From Rhodospirillaceae bacterium (GTDB taxonomy: Bacteria; Pseudomonadota; Alphaproteobacteria; DSM-16000; Inquilinaceae): 5,233 bases of DNA. The notes below the pieces were generated by a model that saw nothing but the letters and a program-made list of their open reading frames with translations, had not been told where the DNA came from and searched no databases. The position numbers and the translations under genes were made by a program. Each line of letters begins with the position of its first letter. Position 1 is the stretch's first letter. Shown in pieces: positions 1 to 5,078 of this stretch. The stretch covers positions 5,181 through 10,413 of the forward strand of contig JAGQRL010000104.1 in NCBI GenBank assembly GCA_020425485.1, read 5' to 3'.

Positions 1-464
1 ACCGTGGGGCGGCTGCCGGGTTCGTTGTAGATCAGCACGACGGGGCGTTCGATGGCGTTCAGCCAGGCCCGCGTGTCGGGGTCGGCGGCGTCCCGCACCG
101 TCAGGATCAGCCCGTCGACCCGGCCAATCATCAGGGTTTCCACCGCCGAGCGCTCGGCATCGGCATCGTAGTCGGAGGTCGTGACCATCACGCCGTAGCC
201 GGCCGAGCGCGCCACGTGCTGCAACCCTTCCACCGCTTCGGCGAACACCGGGTTGGCCAGCGTCGGCACCATCACGCCGAGCACGCGCGAGGTGCCGGCC
301 TTCAGGCTGCGGCCGATGGCGTTGGGGCGGAAATTCAGCTCATCGATGGCGTCCAGCACGCGGCTGCGGGTTTCCGGCCGAATCCCCGGCTGCCGGTTGA
401 CGACCCGTGACACCGTGGCGATCGAAACCCCGGCGCGGCGCGCAACATCGCGGATGGTGGCCAT
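1..464 (-). CDS. LacI-family transcriptional regulator, N-terminal part (runs off the left edge)
   Basis: The first 154 residues of a LacI/GalR-type DNA-binding repressor are present; the C-terminal part of the sugar-binding domain lies outside the window. The start is ATG at 464-462. The protein opens with MATIRDVARRAGVSIATVSR, a textbook LacI helix-turn-helix at about residues 4-23. It continues with the linker FRPNAIGRSL (45-54), in which Leu54 matches the hinge-helix leucine that wedges into the central CG of LacI operators. The periplasmic-binding-protein-like core begins with VLGVMVPTLANPVFAE (61-76), and GRVDGLIL follows as usual. Family members bind operators as dimers and release, or rarely bind, on sugar or sugar-derivative binding. 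The ligand cannot be read from this fragment. The start is backed by the family N-terminus; the Shine-Dalgarno is poor, with a G-run about 12 bases upstream and AAGGAG about 24 bases upstream. A matching operator palindrome lies at 519-534, suggesting autoregulation. Confidence 0.95.
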   Translation of the reverse strand, partial: MATIRDVARRAGVSIATVSRVVNRQPGIRPETRSRVLDAIDELNFRPNAIGRSLKAGTSRVLGVMVPTLANPVFAEAVEGLQHVARSAGYGVMVTTSDYDADAERSAVETLMIGRVDGLILTVRDAADPDTRAWLNAIERPVVLIYNEPGSRPT

Positions 465-518
465 GCAGCCTGCGTCCCCCCTGCTGTTCTCCTTGGGCCA
501 TCGCCGCGGCACTAGAAC

Positions 519-534
519 ATGAAAACGTTCTCAT
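519..534. promoter_or_regulatory. LacI-family operator palindrome, probably autoregulatory
   Basis: The 16-base sequence ATGAAAACGTTCTCAT is a near-perfect inverted repeat centred on CG at 526/527; seven of eight base pairs match, the exception being A523/C530. The AACGTT core with flanking TGA/TCA is the usual shape of a LacI-family operator, and a central CG fits the hinge leucine of the adjacent regulator. It sits 55 bases upstream of the regulator's start codon. A TTCACA element (5 of 6 to the -35 consensus) lies just upstream on the minus strand at 547-552, but no convincing -10 could be placed. Binding by this regulator is inferred. Confidence 0.6.
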
Positions 535-675
535 TCACGTGACGACTGTGTGAACCTTTTGCGATATGCGCCGGGAGAACCCAAGGGGGAAACCTGGGGG
601 AAGACCTCAAGGGGAGATTGGCGGAAACCCGCTGCACTGGGGCGACGCGGCAGCCCGGTGTGGCCCCTGGACCCT

Positions 676-694
676 GCCGAAGCGACGCTTCGGC
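676..694 (-). terminator. Hairpin directly after the small membrane protein gene
   Basis: GCCGAAGC at 676-683 pairs with GCTTCGGC at 687-694 around a three-base loop, giving a perfect 8-bp stem. It begins four bases past the stop codon of the 90-residue membrane protein gene. There is no T-tract on the minus-strand 3' side, so it is not a classical intrinsic terminator. It may be a weak terminator or an mRNA 3'-end stabiliser. Confidence 0.35.
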
Positions 695-698
695 GGCC

Positions 699-971
699 CT
701 AGCCGGATTTCAGCAGGATGCCGCGGGCGATCAGGCAGCAGGCCAGGCCGGTGGCGACGCTGAGCACCACCCCGAGAATCAGGTAGCCGCCCAGGTCATC
801 CAGCTCCACCGTCCCGATGAGGGCCGGGAAGATGAAGCGCCCGAAGATGACGGAGGGGACGTAGTAGCTGACGGCCCCGACAATCGCCCAGACGAGCCGG
901 TTCCTGTCCAGCTTCTGGGCGGAGACGAAAAACCAGATCACGACCGCGATGGTGATGCCAATCTGCAGCAT
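699..971 (-). CDS. Small integral membrane protein, three predicted helices, unknown function
   Basis: A 90-residue protein that I do not recognise. The chosen ATG (971-969) is preceded by a strong Shine-Dalgarno, GGAGG at 983-979, seven bases away. The frame stays open upstream to an earlier start at 1046, but that adds 25 Arg/Gly-rich residues with no hydrophobic character, so I reject it. Three hydrophobic segments are visible: about residues 2-18 (starting LQIGITIAVVIWFFVSA), 28-52 (containing YYVPSVIFGRFIFPALIG) and 61-86 (GYLILGVVLSVATGLACCLI). A short acidic loop, ELDD, lies between the second and third helices. A charged patch, QKLDRNR (19-25), lies between the first and second. No catalytic motif is visible. 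It lies 141 bases downstream of a diguanylate cyclase gene on the same strand, with a strong hairpin between them, so co-transcription is possible but unproven. It could be an accessory membrane protein; the function is open. Confidence 0.8.
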   Translation of the reverse strand: MLQIGITIAVVIWFFVSAQKLDRNRLVWAIVGAVSYYVPSVIFGRFIFPALIGTVELDDLGGYLILGVVLSVATGLACCLIARGILLKSG

Positions 972-976
972 GGCCG

Positions 977-986
977 CTCCTCCCCC
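977..986 (-). promoter_or_regulatory. Strong ribosome binding site fixing the start of the small membrane protein
   Basis: On the minus strand this reads GGGGGAGGAG, with its GGAGG core seven bases from the ATG at 971-969. It is the best Shine-Dalgarno in the window together with the one at 4753-4758. It decides for the internal ATG over the longer open frame beginning at 1046. Confidence 0.7.
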
Positions 987-1077
987 GGCAAGACCCGCCC
1001 CCCGGTTGCTCCGGGATGGCGGCCTGAACTCAAACCCCTGGGCCACAGGCGCGGGAAAGCCATCTCCGCCGCCGCCC

Positions 1078-1104
1078 CCGCCGGGCCGCAGACACGCCCG
1101 GCGG
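1078..1104 (-). terminator. Strong GC hairpin after the left diguanylate cyclase gene
   Basis: CCGCCGGGC at 1078-1086 pairs perfectly with GCCCGGCGG at 1096-1104, a 9-bp all-GC stem with a nine-base loop. It starts nine bases after the cyclase stop codon. No T-run follows on the minus strand, so efficient intrinsic termination is doubtful. It may attenuate read-through into the small membrane protein gene or protect the 3' end of the cyclase mRNA. Confidence 0.45.
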
Positions 1105-1112
1105 CACTTGCG

Positions 1113-2711
1113 CTAGGCCGTCAGCTCGTCGGCCGCGCGGACCTGGTTCTTTCCCGACTTCTTGGCAAGGTACATCGCCTGGTCGGCACGGCGCAGCACT
1201 TCCATCTGCGTTTCGCCGTCGTCCGGCCAAATGGCGACACCGATGCTGGCCCCCACCGAGTGGCCCTGGAAATCCAGCCCCGACACCTGCCCGCAGAGAT
1301 CGGCGGCCACCTCGTGGCAGGCTTCGCGGCCCGGCACCTCCGTCAGCAGCACGGCAAACTCGTCGCCGCCCAGGCGCGCCGGCGTGTCGGCCGCCCGTAG
1401 CCGGCGTTTCAGCAGGCCTGCCACCGATTTCAGCACCTCGTCGCCGGCATCGTGGCCAAGGGTGTCGTTGATGCCCTTGAAGCCGTCGAGGTCGATGTAG
1501 AGCACGCCGAACTTCCGCTCGTAGCGCCCGGATCGATCCAGCTCGGTGCTCAGCCTCTCCTCGAAGGTGGAGCGGTTGGCCAGCCCCGTCAGCCCGTCGT
1601 AGCGGGCCAGTGCTTCCAGTTGCGCCCGGTAGCGCTGGCGCTGGCCCATCATGGCGATCAGGGAGCGGATGATGGTTCCCAGCAGCACCACAATGGGCAC
1701 CGCCACCGCCAGGGTCCTGAAGGTGAGACCGCGGCGATAGGTGGACAGGTCGGCCTGCGGCACATGGGAGGCGAGGATCCATTCGTAGTCGTCGAAGCCC
1801 TCCTCCTCGCTGTCGTCGCCGCTGAAGCCGACGCAATGGCCGACCTCCGAGAACGGATGGATGTGCCGGAAGGTGTAGAGGCCGCTGGCCGATCGGAAGG
1901 TGCCGGCGTGGCGCCGTTCCATCCGCCCCCATTCTTCGGAGAACAGCACGGGCATCCGGTCGTCGACCCGGTCCGGGAACATGAACCCCCAGGTGAGGGC
2001 CTGATTGGGATGGATCAGCCAATAGCCATCGCCGTTGAGCATCATCGACTGGCCGATGGACAAGGCGCCGTACATCACCACCCGGTTGAGCATCGGCGAT
2101 GCCGGCAGGTTGATCATCACGAAGCCGCGGCGCTGGCCGGCCCCATCGAACACCGGCGTGCCGATGCGGATCATCGGCTGATAGGGGATCTCGACCTCGT
2201 TGTGCTCCACGTTGAGATCGATCGGCGAGATGTAGATCTCCCTCAGCGCCCGCTGCATCATCTCCACGAAGTAGTAGCGGTCGCCCTTGTTCTGCAGCTG
2301 GTCGGCCGGGATCAGGTGGGCCGAGCGGCCGCTGGAATCGACCCGCACGATTTCCTGCCCGGTTTCATCGATGAAGCGGATCTGGCCGTAATCCCCGGCA
2401 TTGCGGGCGAGCGCCAGGTATTCCTCAGCGATGCCGGCAAGGGCATCTGGATCGCCCCCGTTCAGATAGCTGCGGAGTTCGTTCTGCTCCGCCAGGGCGC
2501 ACACATTGGCGGCAACACGGTTGAGGCTGCGCGACAGCACCGCTGCTTGCAGGGCGACGGCGGTGCGCTCGTCGTCGATCGTCCTGCTGATGTAGTCCCG
2601 CATGGTGGCGTCGATATACAGCATCACCCCGCCGCCGGTCAGCACCGCGACCAGCAGCAGAAGTGTCCAGAAAGTCCGTAGCGGCGTGCTGCTCTGCATA
2701 GCCGAACCCAA
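1113..2711 (-). CDS. Membrane diguanylate cyclase with periplasmic double-Cache-like sensor and GGDEF domain (left copy)
   Basis: Predicted to make cyclic di-GMP from two GTP at the inner membrane in response to a periplasmic signal. Layout over 532 residues: TM helix about 12-33; periplasmic sensor about 34-325 with Cache-like landmarks YGQIRFIDETGQEIVRVD (108-125), DRYYF (144-148), IYISPIDLN (159-167), MIRIGTPVFD (180-189) and GDGYWLIHP (227-235); TM helix about 333-354; a linker of about 16 residues with no HAMP or PAS; GGDEF domain about 370-525. Catalytic residues are intact: metal-site Asp407 and Asp450, guanine contacts Asn415 and Asp424, signature GGDEF at 448-452. The inhibitory I-site RAAD (439-442) sits the canonical five residues before the signature, so product feedback is expected. 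The periplasmic part has only two cysteines, Cys71 and Cys293. The start is ambiguous: TTG at 2711 puts the first Trp at residue 15, as in the paralogue, but its Shine-Dalgarno is distant; ATG at 2699 would be four residues shorter. No partner phosphodiesterase is in the window. Confidence 0.93.
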   Translation of the reverse strand: MGSAMQSSTPLRTFWTLLLLVAVLTGGGVMLYIDATMRDYISRTIDDERTAVALQAAVLSRSLNRVAANVCALAEQNELRSYLNGGDPDALAGIAEEYLALARNAGDYGQIRFIDETGQEIVRVDSSGRSAHLIPADQLQNKGDRYYFVEMMQRALREIYISPIDLNVEHNEVEIPYQPMIRIGTPVFDGAGQRRGFVMINLPASPMLNRVVMYGALSIGQSMMLNGDGYWLIHPNQALTWGFMFPDRVDDRMPVLFSEEWGRMERRHAGTFRSASGLYTFRHIHPFSEVGHCVGFSGDDSEEEGFDDYEWILASHVPQADLSTYRRGLTFRTLAVAVPIVVLLGTIIRSLIAMMGQRQRYRAQLEALARYDGLTGLANRSTFEERLSTELDRSGRYERKFGVLYIDLDGFKGINDTLGHDAGDEVLKSVAGLLKRRLRAADTPARLGGDEFAVLLTEVPGREACHEVAADLCGQVSGLDFQGHSVGASIGVAIWPDDGETQMEVLRRADQAMYLAKKSGKNQVRAADELTA

Positions 2712-2756
2712 GCGCGATCCGCTTTTCCACCTTTGCCGGAAGCGCCGCCCGGACTC

Positions 2757-2805
2757 CCATGTTTGCCCGCGTCTCGCTCCGCGCGGGGACTAAATCCCTA
2801 CATGG
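2757..2805 (-). other. Nested inverted repeats in the leader of the left cyclase gene
   Basis: CCATGT (2757-2762) pairs with ACATGG (2800-2805). Inside it, CCCGCG (2766-2771) pairs with CGCGGG (2782-2787) around a 10-base loop. An alternative small hairpin, GGGA (2786-2789) with TCCC (2795-2798), competes with the 3' arm of the inner stem. All of this falls between a candidate promoter and the cyclase start, so it would form in the 5' untranslated RNA. I match it to no known riboswitch class, and chance is possible in GC-rich DNA. Confidence 0.3.
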
Positions 2806-2811
2806 CGTGGG

Positions 2812-2841
2812 ATTAAGAACGGCTTAAGCGACCGGACGCAA
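2812..2841 (-). promoter_or_regulatory. Candidate sigma-70-type promoter for the left cyclase gene
   Basis: On the minus strand TTGCGT (2841-2836) and CTTAAT (2817-2812) are separated by 18 bases; they match 3 of 6 and 4 of 6 of the -35 and -10 consensus. This is the most AT-rich patch between the tRNA and the cyclase. Initiation near 2805 would give a leader of about 95 bases. A short TTAAG/CTTAA inverted repeat (2813-2827) overlaps the -10 element and could be an operator half. The match is weak. Confidence 0.3.
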
Positions 2842-2889
2842 CGGCGCCGCCCGCATCTCATCGTATTCCGGGGGAAATGGCGTGGGGGC

Positions 2890-2964
2890 TGGTGCTGCCG
2901 CAGAGACTTGAACTCTGGACCTCCCCCTTACCAAGGGGGTGCTCTACCACTGAGCTACGGCAGC
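2890..2964 (-). tRNA. tRNA-Thr (anticodon GGT), CCA encoded
   Basis: The minus strand folds into a complete 75-base cloverleaf. Acceptor arms GCTGCCG (2964-2958) and CGGCAGC (2900-2894) pair perfectly. The D-stem is GCTC/GAGC with loop AGTGGTA. The anticodon stem CCCCC/GGGGG encloses loop TTGGTAA, giving anticodon GGT, which reads ACC and ACT threonine codons. The variable loop is five bases (AGGTC). The T-stem CAGAG/CTCTG encloses TTCAAGT. The discriminator A is followed by an encoded CCA (2892-2890). No intron or mismatch is seen. The body resembles alphaproteobacterial tRNA-Thr(GGT) as I remember it. It sits alone between two cyclase genes on the same strand, with no second tRNA nearby. 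No duplicated 3' end that would mark an integrated element was found in the window. Confidence 0.97.
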
Positions 2965-3016
2965 GTCGGGCGGGCCAGGAGCACGGCAGTCCGTGCGGCA
3001 TCCGCCAAGGACGCGG

Positions 3017-3045
3017 AACCTGCCACGCAGCCGCAGCCGGTTCAA
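3017..3045 (-). promoter_or_regulatory. Possible promoter upstream of tRNA-Thr
   Basis: On the minus strand TTGAAC (3045-3040) fits a -35 element, 4 of 6 to consensus. It is followed after 17 bases by CAGGTT (3022-3017), a poor -10 with only 2 of 6 matches. Transcription from here would leave a leader of roughly 45 bases before the tRNA. The TTGAAC lies inside a 14-base sequence repeated at 5039-5052. The low -10 score keeps confidence low; the tRNA could instead be read from further upstream. Confidence 0.22.
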
Positions 3046-3052
3046 GGGATTT
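3039..3052. repeat. 14-base direct repeat, copy 1
   Basis: GGTTCAAGGGATTT here recurs identically at 5039-5052 in the same orientation. Both copies lie in non-coding DNA shortly after the stop codon of a minus-strand gene: about 100 bases after the right cyclase for this copy and 27 bases after the ABC ATPase for the other. On the minus strand it reads AAATCCCTTGAACC, which contains a -35-like TTGAAC. Confidence 0.6.
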
Positions 3053-3149
3053 GGCGCCCCCCTGCCCCCGCGTGCCGGCACATCACCCCTGCGGCAAGGC
3101 GAGATCGCCGGCCCGAATCCCGTTGCTCGCCAGGCGCCGGCCGGCCCGC

Positions 3150-4745
3150 CTACCCGTCCGGTTGCGGTTGCGCCCGGAACACGCGGTTCTTGCCCGCCTG
3201 CTTGGCCCGGTACATGGCATCGTCGGCGCGCTGAAGGAGATGGCCAACCTCCGCGTCGTCCGGCCAGATGGCGACGCCGATGCTGCCGCCGATGTGCTGC
3301 CCCTCATAGGCCACTTCGGAAATGCGCGCGCACAGATCGTTGCCCACGGCGAGGGCCGCATCCGCATCGCCCACATCGGTGAGCACCACCACGAACTCGT
3401 CGCCGCCGAGCCGGGCCGCCGTATCGACCTCCCGGACCCGCGACGTCAGTGCCGCGGCGACGTCTTGCAGCACCGTGTCGCCGGCCTTGTGGCCAAAGGT
3501 GTCGTTGATGCCCTTGAACCCGTCCAGGTCCATATAGAGGACGGCGAACTTCTTGCCGGTCCGCCGGCAACGCCCGGCTTCGCGGGCGATGTTCTCCTCC
3601 AGGGTCACGCGGTTGGGCAGGTTCGTCAGGCCATCGCGCCGGGCCATCGCCAGCAGATCGGCGTGGTGGGCCCGCCGCTCCCGGACGAACAGGTCGACCG
3701 CCCGCAAGCCGCCCAGCAGCGACACAAGCAGGGGCAGCGCAATCCACAGCTCGGCGACAAGCACCTCCCGCTCGATGGCATCGATCACCCGGGGCGGCAG
3801 CCACGAGGCGACGATCCACTCGTAGTCGGCCCCCATCAGGGTCGGGGGATCCGTCAAGTCATGATCGCTGCATCCATGGACTTCCGACAGCGGGCTGAAG
3901 CGGCGGAACGTGACCACACCGTCATCGGTTTCGATGCGCCCGGTGCCCTGGTCCGCCATGCCTTGCCAGATCTCCGGGAACTGCACGGCCATCTGCTGGT
4001 CGGCCCGGTCGGGGAACAGGAAGCCCCATTCCTGCTCGGGGTGCGGGCTCAGCAGCCAGTATCCATCGGTGTTGATCAGCATCGCGTCGCCCGGCGCCAG
4101 GGCGCTGGCATTGGTGATCCCCTCCAGGATCGGCGAGGCATCGACGTTGATCAGCACGATGCCGCGCGGCTGCCCATCCTCGTCCTCCACCGGCGTGCCC
4201 ACCCGGATCGTCGGCAGTTCCTGCGCGTGGTCGGCGCCGCCTTCCATGTTCAAGTCGAGCGGCGAGATGAACACTTCGCCCGGATGCAGGTTGATCGATT
4301 GCTGGAAATAGTTTCGGTCGCTTCTGTCCTGCAGGTCCTCTCCCTCAACCGCGTGCAAGTCGCCGTTTACATAGTCGACGCGCACGCGTTCCATGCCGCT
4401 TTCATCGATATATCTGATCTGGCCATAGCCATGGGCATTCTGCATGACTTCGGCATATTCGTCTTGCGCCTGTTCTAGATAATATTGATCTCCGCTTCTG
4501 ATAAATTCATCGAGTTCATTTTGCCTAGAGAGAATACAGACATCGACGACCGCATGATCAAGAATATTTGACATCACCTCCGCCGATAAATTCACGAAGA
4601 TGCGCTCTTCGAGCATTACTTCATTGAAAATATCGCGAAATTGCCAATTGAAATAGTACGTCAGCGCGATGCCGACGGCGACGAGCAAAATAACGTATTT
4701 CCAAACGGCGCGTATGGCTTGGCGAATCACGGCACCGGCACTCAA
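3150..4745 (-). CDS. Membrane diguanylate cyclase with periplasmic double-Cache-like sensor and GGDEF domain (right copy)
   Basis: A full-length paralogue of the cyclase at 1113-2711, predicted to synthesise c-di-GMP at the inner membrane. It has 531 residues. The start is TTG at 4745-4743, supported by GGGAGG seven bases upstream. Layout: TM helix about 17-34; periplasmic sensor about 35-325 with YGQIRYIDESGMERVRVD (107-124), DRNYF (143-147), VFISPLDLN (158-166), TIRVGTPVED (179-188) and TDGYWLLSP (226-234); TM helix about 329-352; short linker; GGDEF domain about 369-525. Intact features are Asp406 and Asp449 (metal), Asn414 and Asp423 (guanine), GGDEF 447-451 and I-site REVD 438-441. By hand count the GGDEF domains of the two copies are about 55% identical with one single-residue indel. 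The only periplasmic cysteines are Cys70 and Cys292, aligned with those of the other copy. The first 300 or so bases of the gene are unusually AT-rich. The signal sensed is unknown. Confidence 0.95.
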   Translation of the reverse strand: MSAGAVIRQAIRAVWKYVILLVAVGIALTYYFNWQFRDIFNEVMLEERIFVNLSAEVMSNILDHAVVDVCILSRQNELDEFIRSGDQYYLEQAQDEYAEVMQNAHGYGQIRYIDESGMERVRVDYVNGDLHAVEGEDLQDRSDRNYFQQSINLHPGEVFISPLDLNMEGGADHAQELPTIRVGTPVEDEDGQPRGIVLINVDASPILEGITNASALAPGDAMLINTDGYWLLSPHPEQEWGFLFPDRADQQMAVQFPEIWQGMADQGTGRIETDDGVVTFRRFSPLSEVHGCSDHDLTDPPTLMGADYEWIVASWLPPRVIDAIEREVLVAELWIALPLLVSLLGGLRAVDLFVRERRAHHADLLAMARRDGLTNLPNRVTLEENIAREAGRCRRTGKKFAVLYMDLDGFKGINDTFGHKAGDTVLQDVAAALTSRVREVDTAARLGGDEFVVVLTDVGDADAALAVGNDLCARISEVAYEGQHIGGSIGVAIWPDDAEVGHLLQRADDAMYRAKQAGKNRVFRAQPQPDG

Positions 4746-4752
4746 ATCAGTG

Positions 4753-4758
4753 CCTCCC
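4753..4758 (-). promoter_or_regulatory. Ribosome binding site supporting a TTG start for the right cyclase
   Basis: GGGAGG on the minus strand lies seven bases before TTG at 4745-4743. No ATG is available near the N-terminus in this frame; the next plausible start, GTG at residue 6, is too far from this site. This makes the rare TTG start the best choice and lends weight to the matching TTG start in the paralogue. Confidence 0.65.
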
Positions 4759-4869
4759 AGCAGTTACCCGGCGACTTCTGAACGGCACGCCCCCGACCGG
4801 TCGATCGGCGTTCGGCCATCCGCTTTGGCGCGGCTGTGCACGCAAATTTAAAAATGAACCCAACGCTCT

Positions 4870-4898
4870 ATTCTATTCGTTAATCGACCGATAGTCGC
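4870..4898 (-). promoter_or_regulatory. Candidate promoter for the right cyclase gene
   Basis: On the minus strand TAGAAT (4875-4870) matches the -10 consensus at 5 of 6 positions. GCGACT (4898-4893) lies 17 bases upstream with a 3 of 6 match to -35. It falls in the AT-rich part of the intergenic region. Initiation near 4863 would give a leader of about 118 bases. The -35 match is weak, so the start could lie elsewhere in this AT-rich patch. Confidence 0.3.
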
Positions 4899-5038
4899 CT
4901 ATGCCAAATTTGTCGCACACGGAATTTTCTACATAGCGCGGCGGTTCGCAGGAGTTGCGAGCCGGGCGGGGGCCTGTGCGGGATCCACGGACTAGGCCGC
5001 ACCGACGTGACCGGTGCCGTTCGCCGCGGTCCCTGCCG

Positions 5039-5052
5039 GGTTCAAGGGATTT
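5039..5052. repeat. 14-base direct repeat, copy 2
   Basis: GGTTCAAGGGATTT, identical to and in the same orientation as 3039-3052. It lies 27 bases after the ABC ATPase stop codon, directly beyond the terminator-like hairpin at 5054-5071. No recognisable -10 element follows at promoter spacing on the minus strand, which argues against both copies being promoters. Confidence 0.6.
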
Positions 5053-5053
5053 C

Positions 5054-5071
5054 GGGGCACAAACCCGCCCC
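5054..5071 (-). terminator. Terminator-like hairpin after the ABC ATPase gene
   Basis: GGGGC (5054-5058) pairs with GCCCC (5067-5071) around an eight-base loop, starting eight bases after the ATPase stop codon. On the minus strand the stem is followed by GAAAT rather than a T-run, so termination strength is uncertain. The position at the end of an ABC transporter operon supports the call. Confidence 0.35.
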
Positions 5072-5078
5072 ACGCGGC

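Larger units (their letters stand above)
4746..5078. other. Intergenic region between the ABC ATPase end and the right cyclase start
   Basis: This 333-base stretch holds no gene I can support; a 66-codon minus-strand frame at 4873-5073 is Arg/Gly-rich at its start and looks spurious. The right part (about 4980-5078) is GC-rich and contains hairpins and one copy of the 14-base repeat. The left part (about 4840-4940) is AT-rich and holds a candidate promoter for the cyclase. An 8-base inverted repeat, TAGGCCGC (4993-5000) with GCGGCCTA (5074-5081), brackets the GC-rich section; its right arm contains the ABC gene's stop codon. Within it GCACCG (4999-5004) pairs with CGGTGC (5012-5017). Confidence 0.6.

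Noticed and set aside
972..1046. N-terminal extension of the small membrane protein
   Set aside because: The extra 25 residues are Arg/Gly/Pro-rich, and the strong ribosome binding site at 977-986 points to the internal ATG.
618..1400. Long plus-strand open frame of 260 codons
   Set aside because: It lies opposite the left cyclase and the small membrane gene and reads as Pro/Arg/Gly/His-rich sequence with no domain, typical of antisense frames in GC-rich DNA.
1452..2681. Plus-strand open frame of 409 codons
   Set aside because: It is the exact antisense of the left cyclase, with a His/Gln/Val-rich product and no recognisable motif.
2890..2964. tRNA-Thr as an integration site for a mobile element
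   Set aside because: No integrase, phage gene or direct repeat of the tRNA 3' end was found within the window, and both flanks carry related chromosomal-type genes.
3098..3109. Palindromes between the right cyclase and the tRNA, such as GGCGAGATCGCC and GTGCCGGCAC at 3072-3081
   Set aside because: The stems are very short or have almost no loop and lack a T-tract. Such palindromes are common by chance in this base composition.
2877..4478. Plus-strand open frame of 533 codons
   Set aside because: It runs through the antisense of the tRNA and of the right cyclase, which has clear domains on the minus strand. Its composition is shadow-like.
1113..4745. Amino-acid sensing by the Cache domains, suggested by the neighbouring amino-acid transporter
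   Set aside because: I cannot see the known amino-acid-binding residue pattern of double-Cache domains clearly enough, and gene proximity alone is not evidence of ligand.
4873..5073. Minus-strand open frame of 66 codons in the intergenic region
   Set aside because: It has no good ribosome binding site and no recognisable motif, and it spans terminator-like hairpins and the candidate promoter region.
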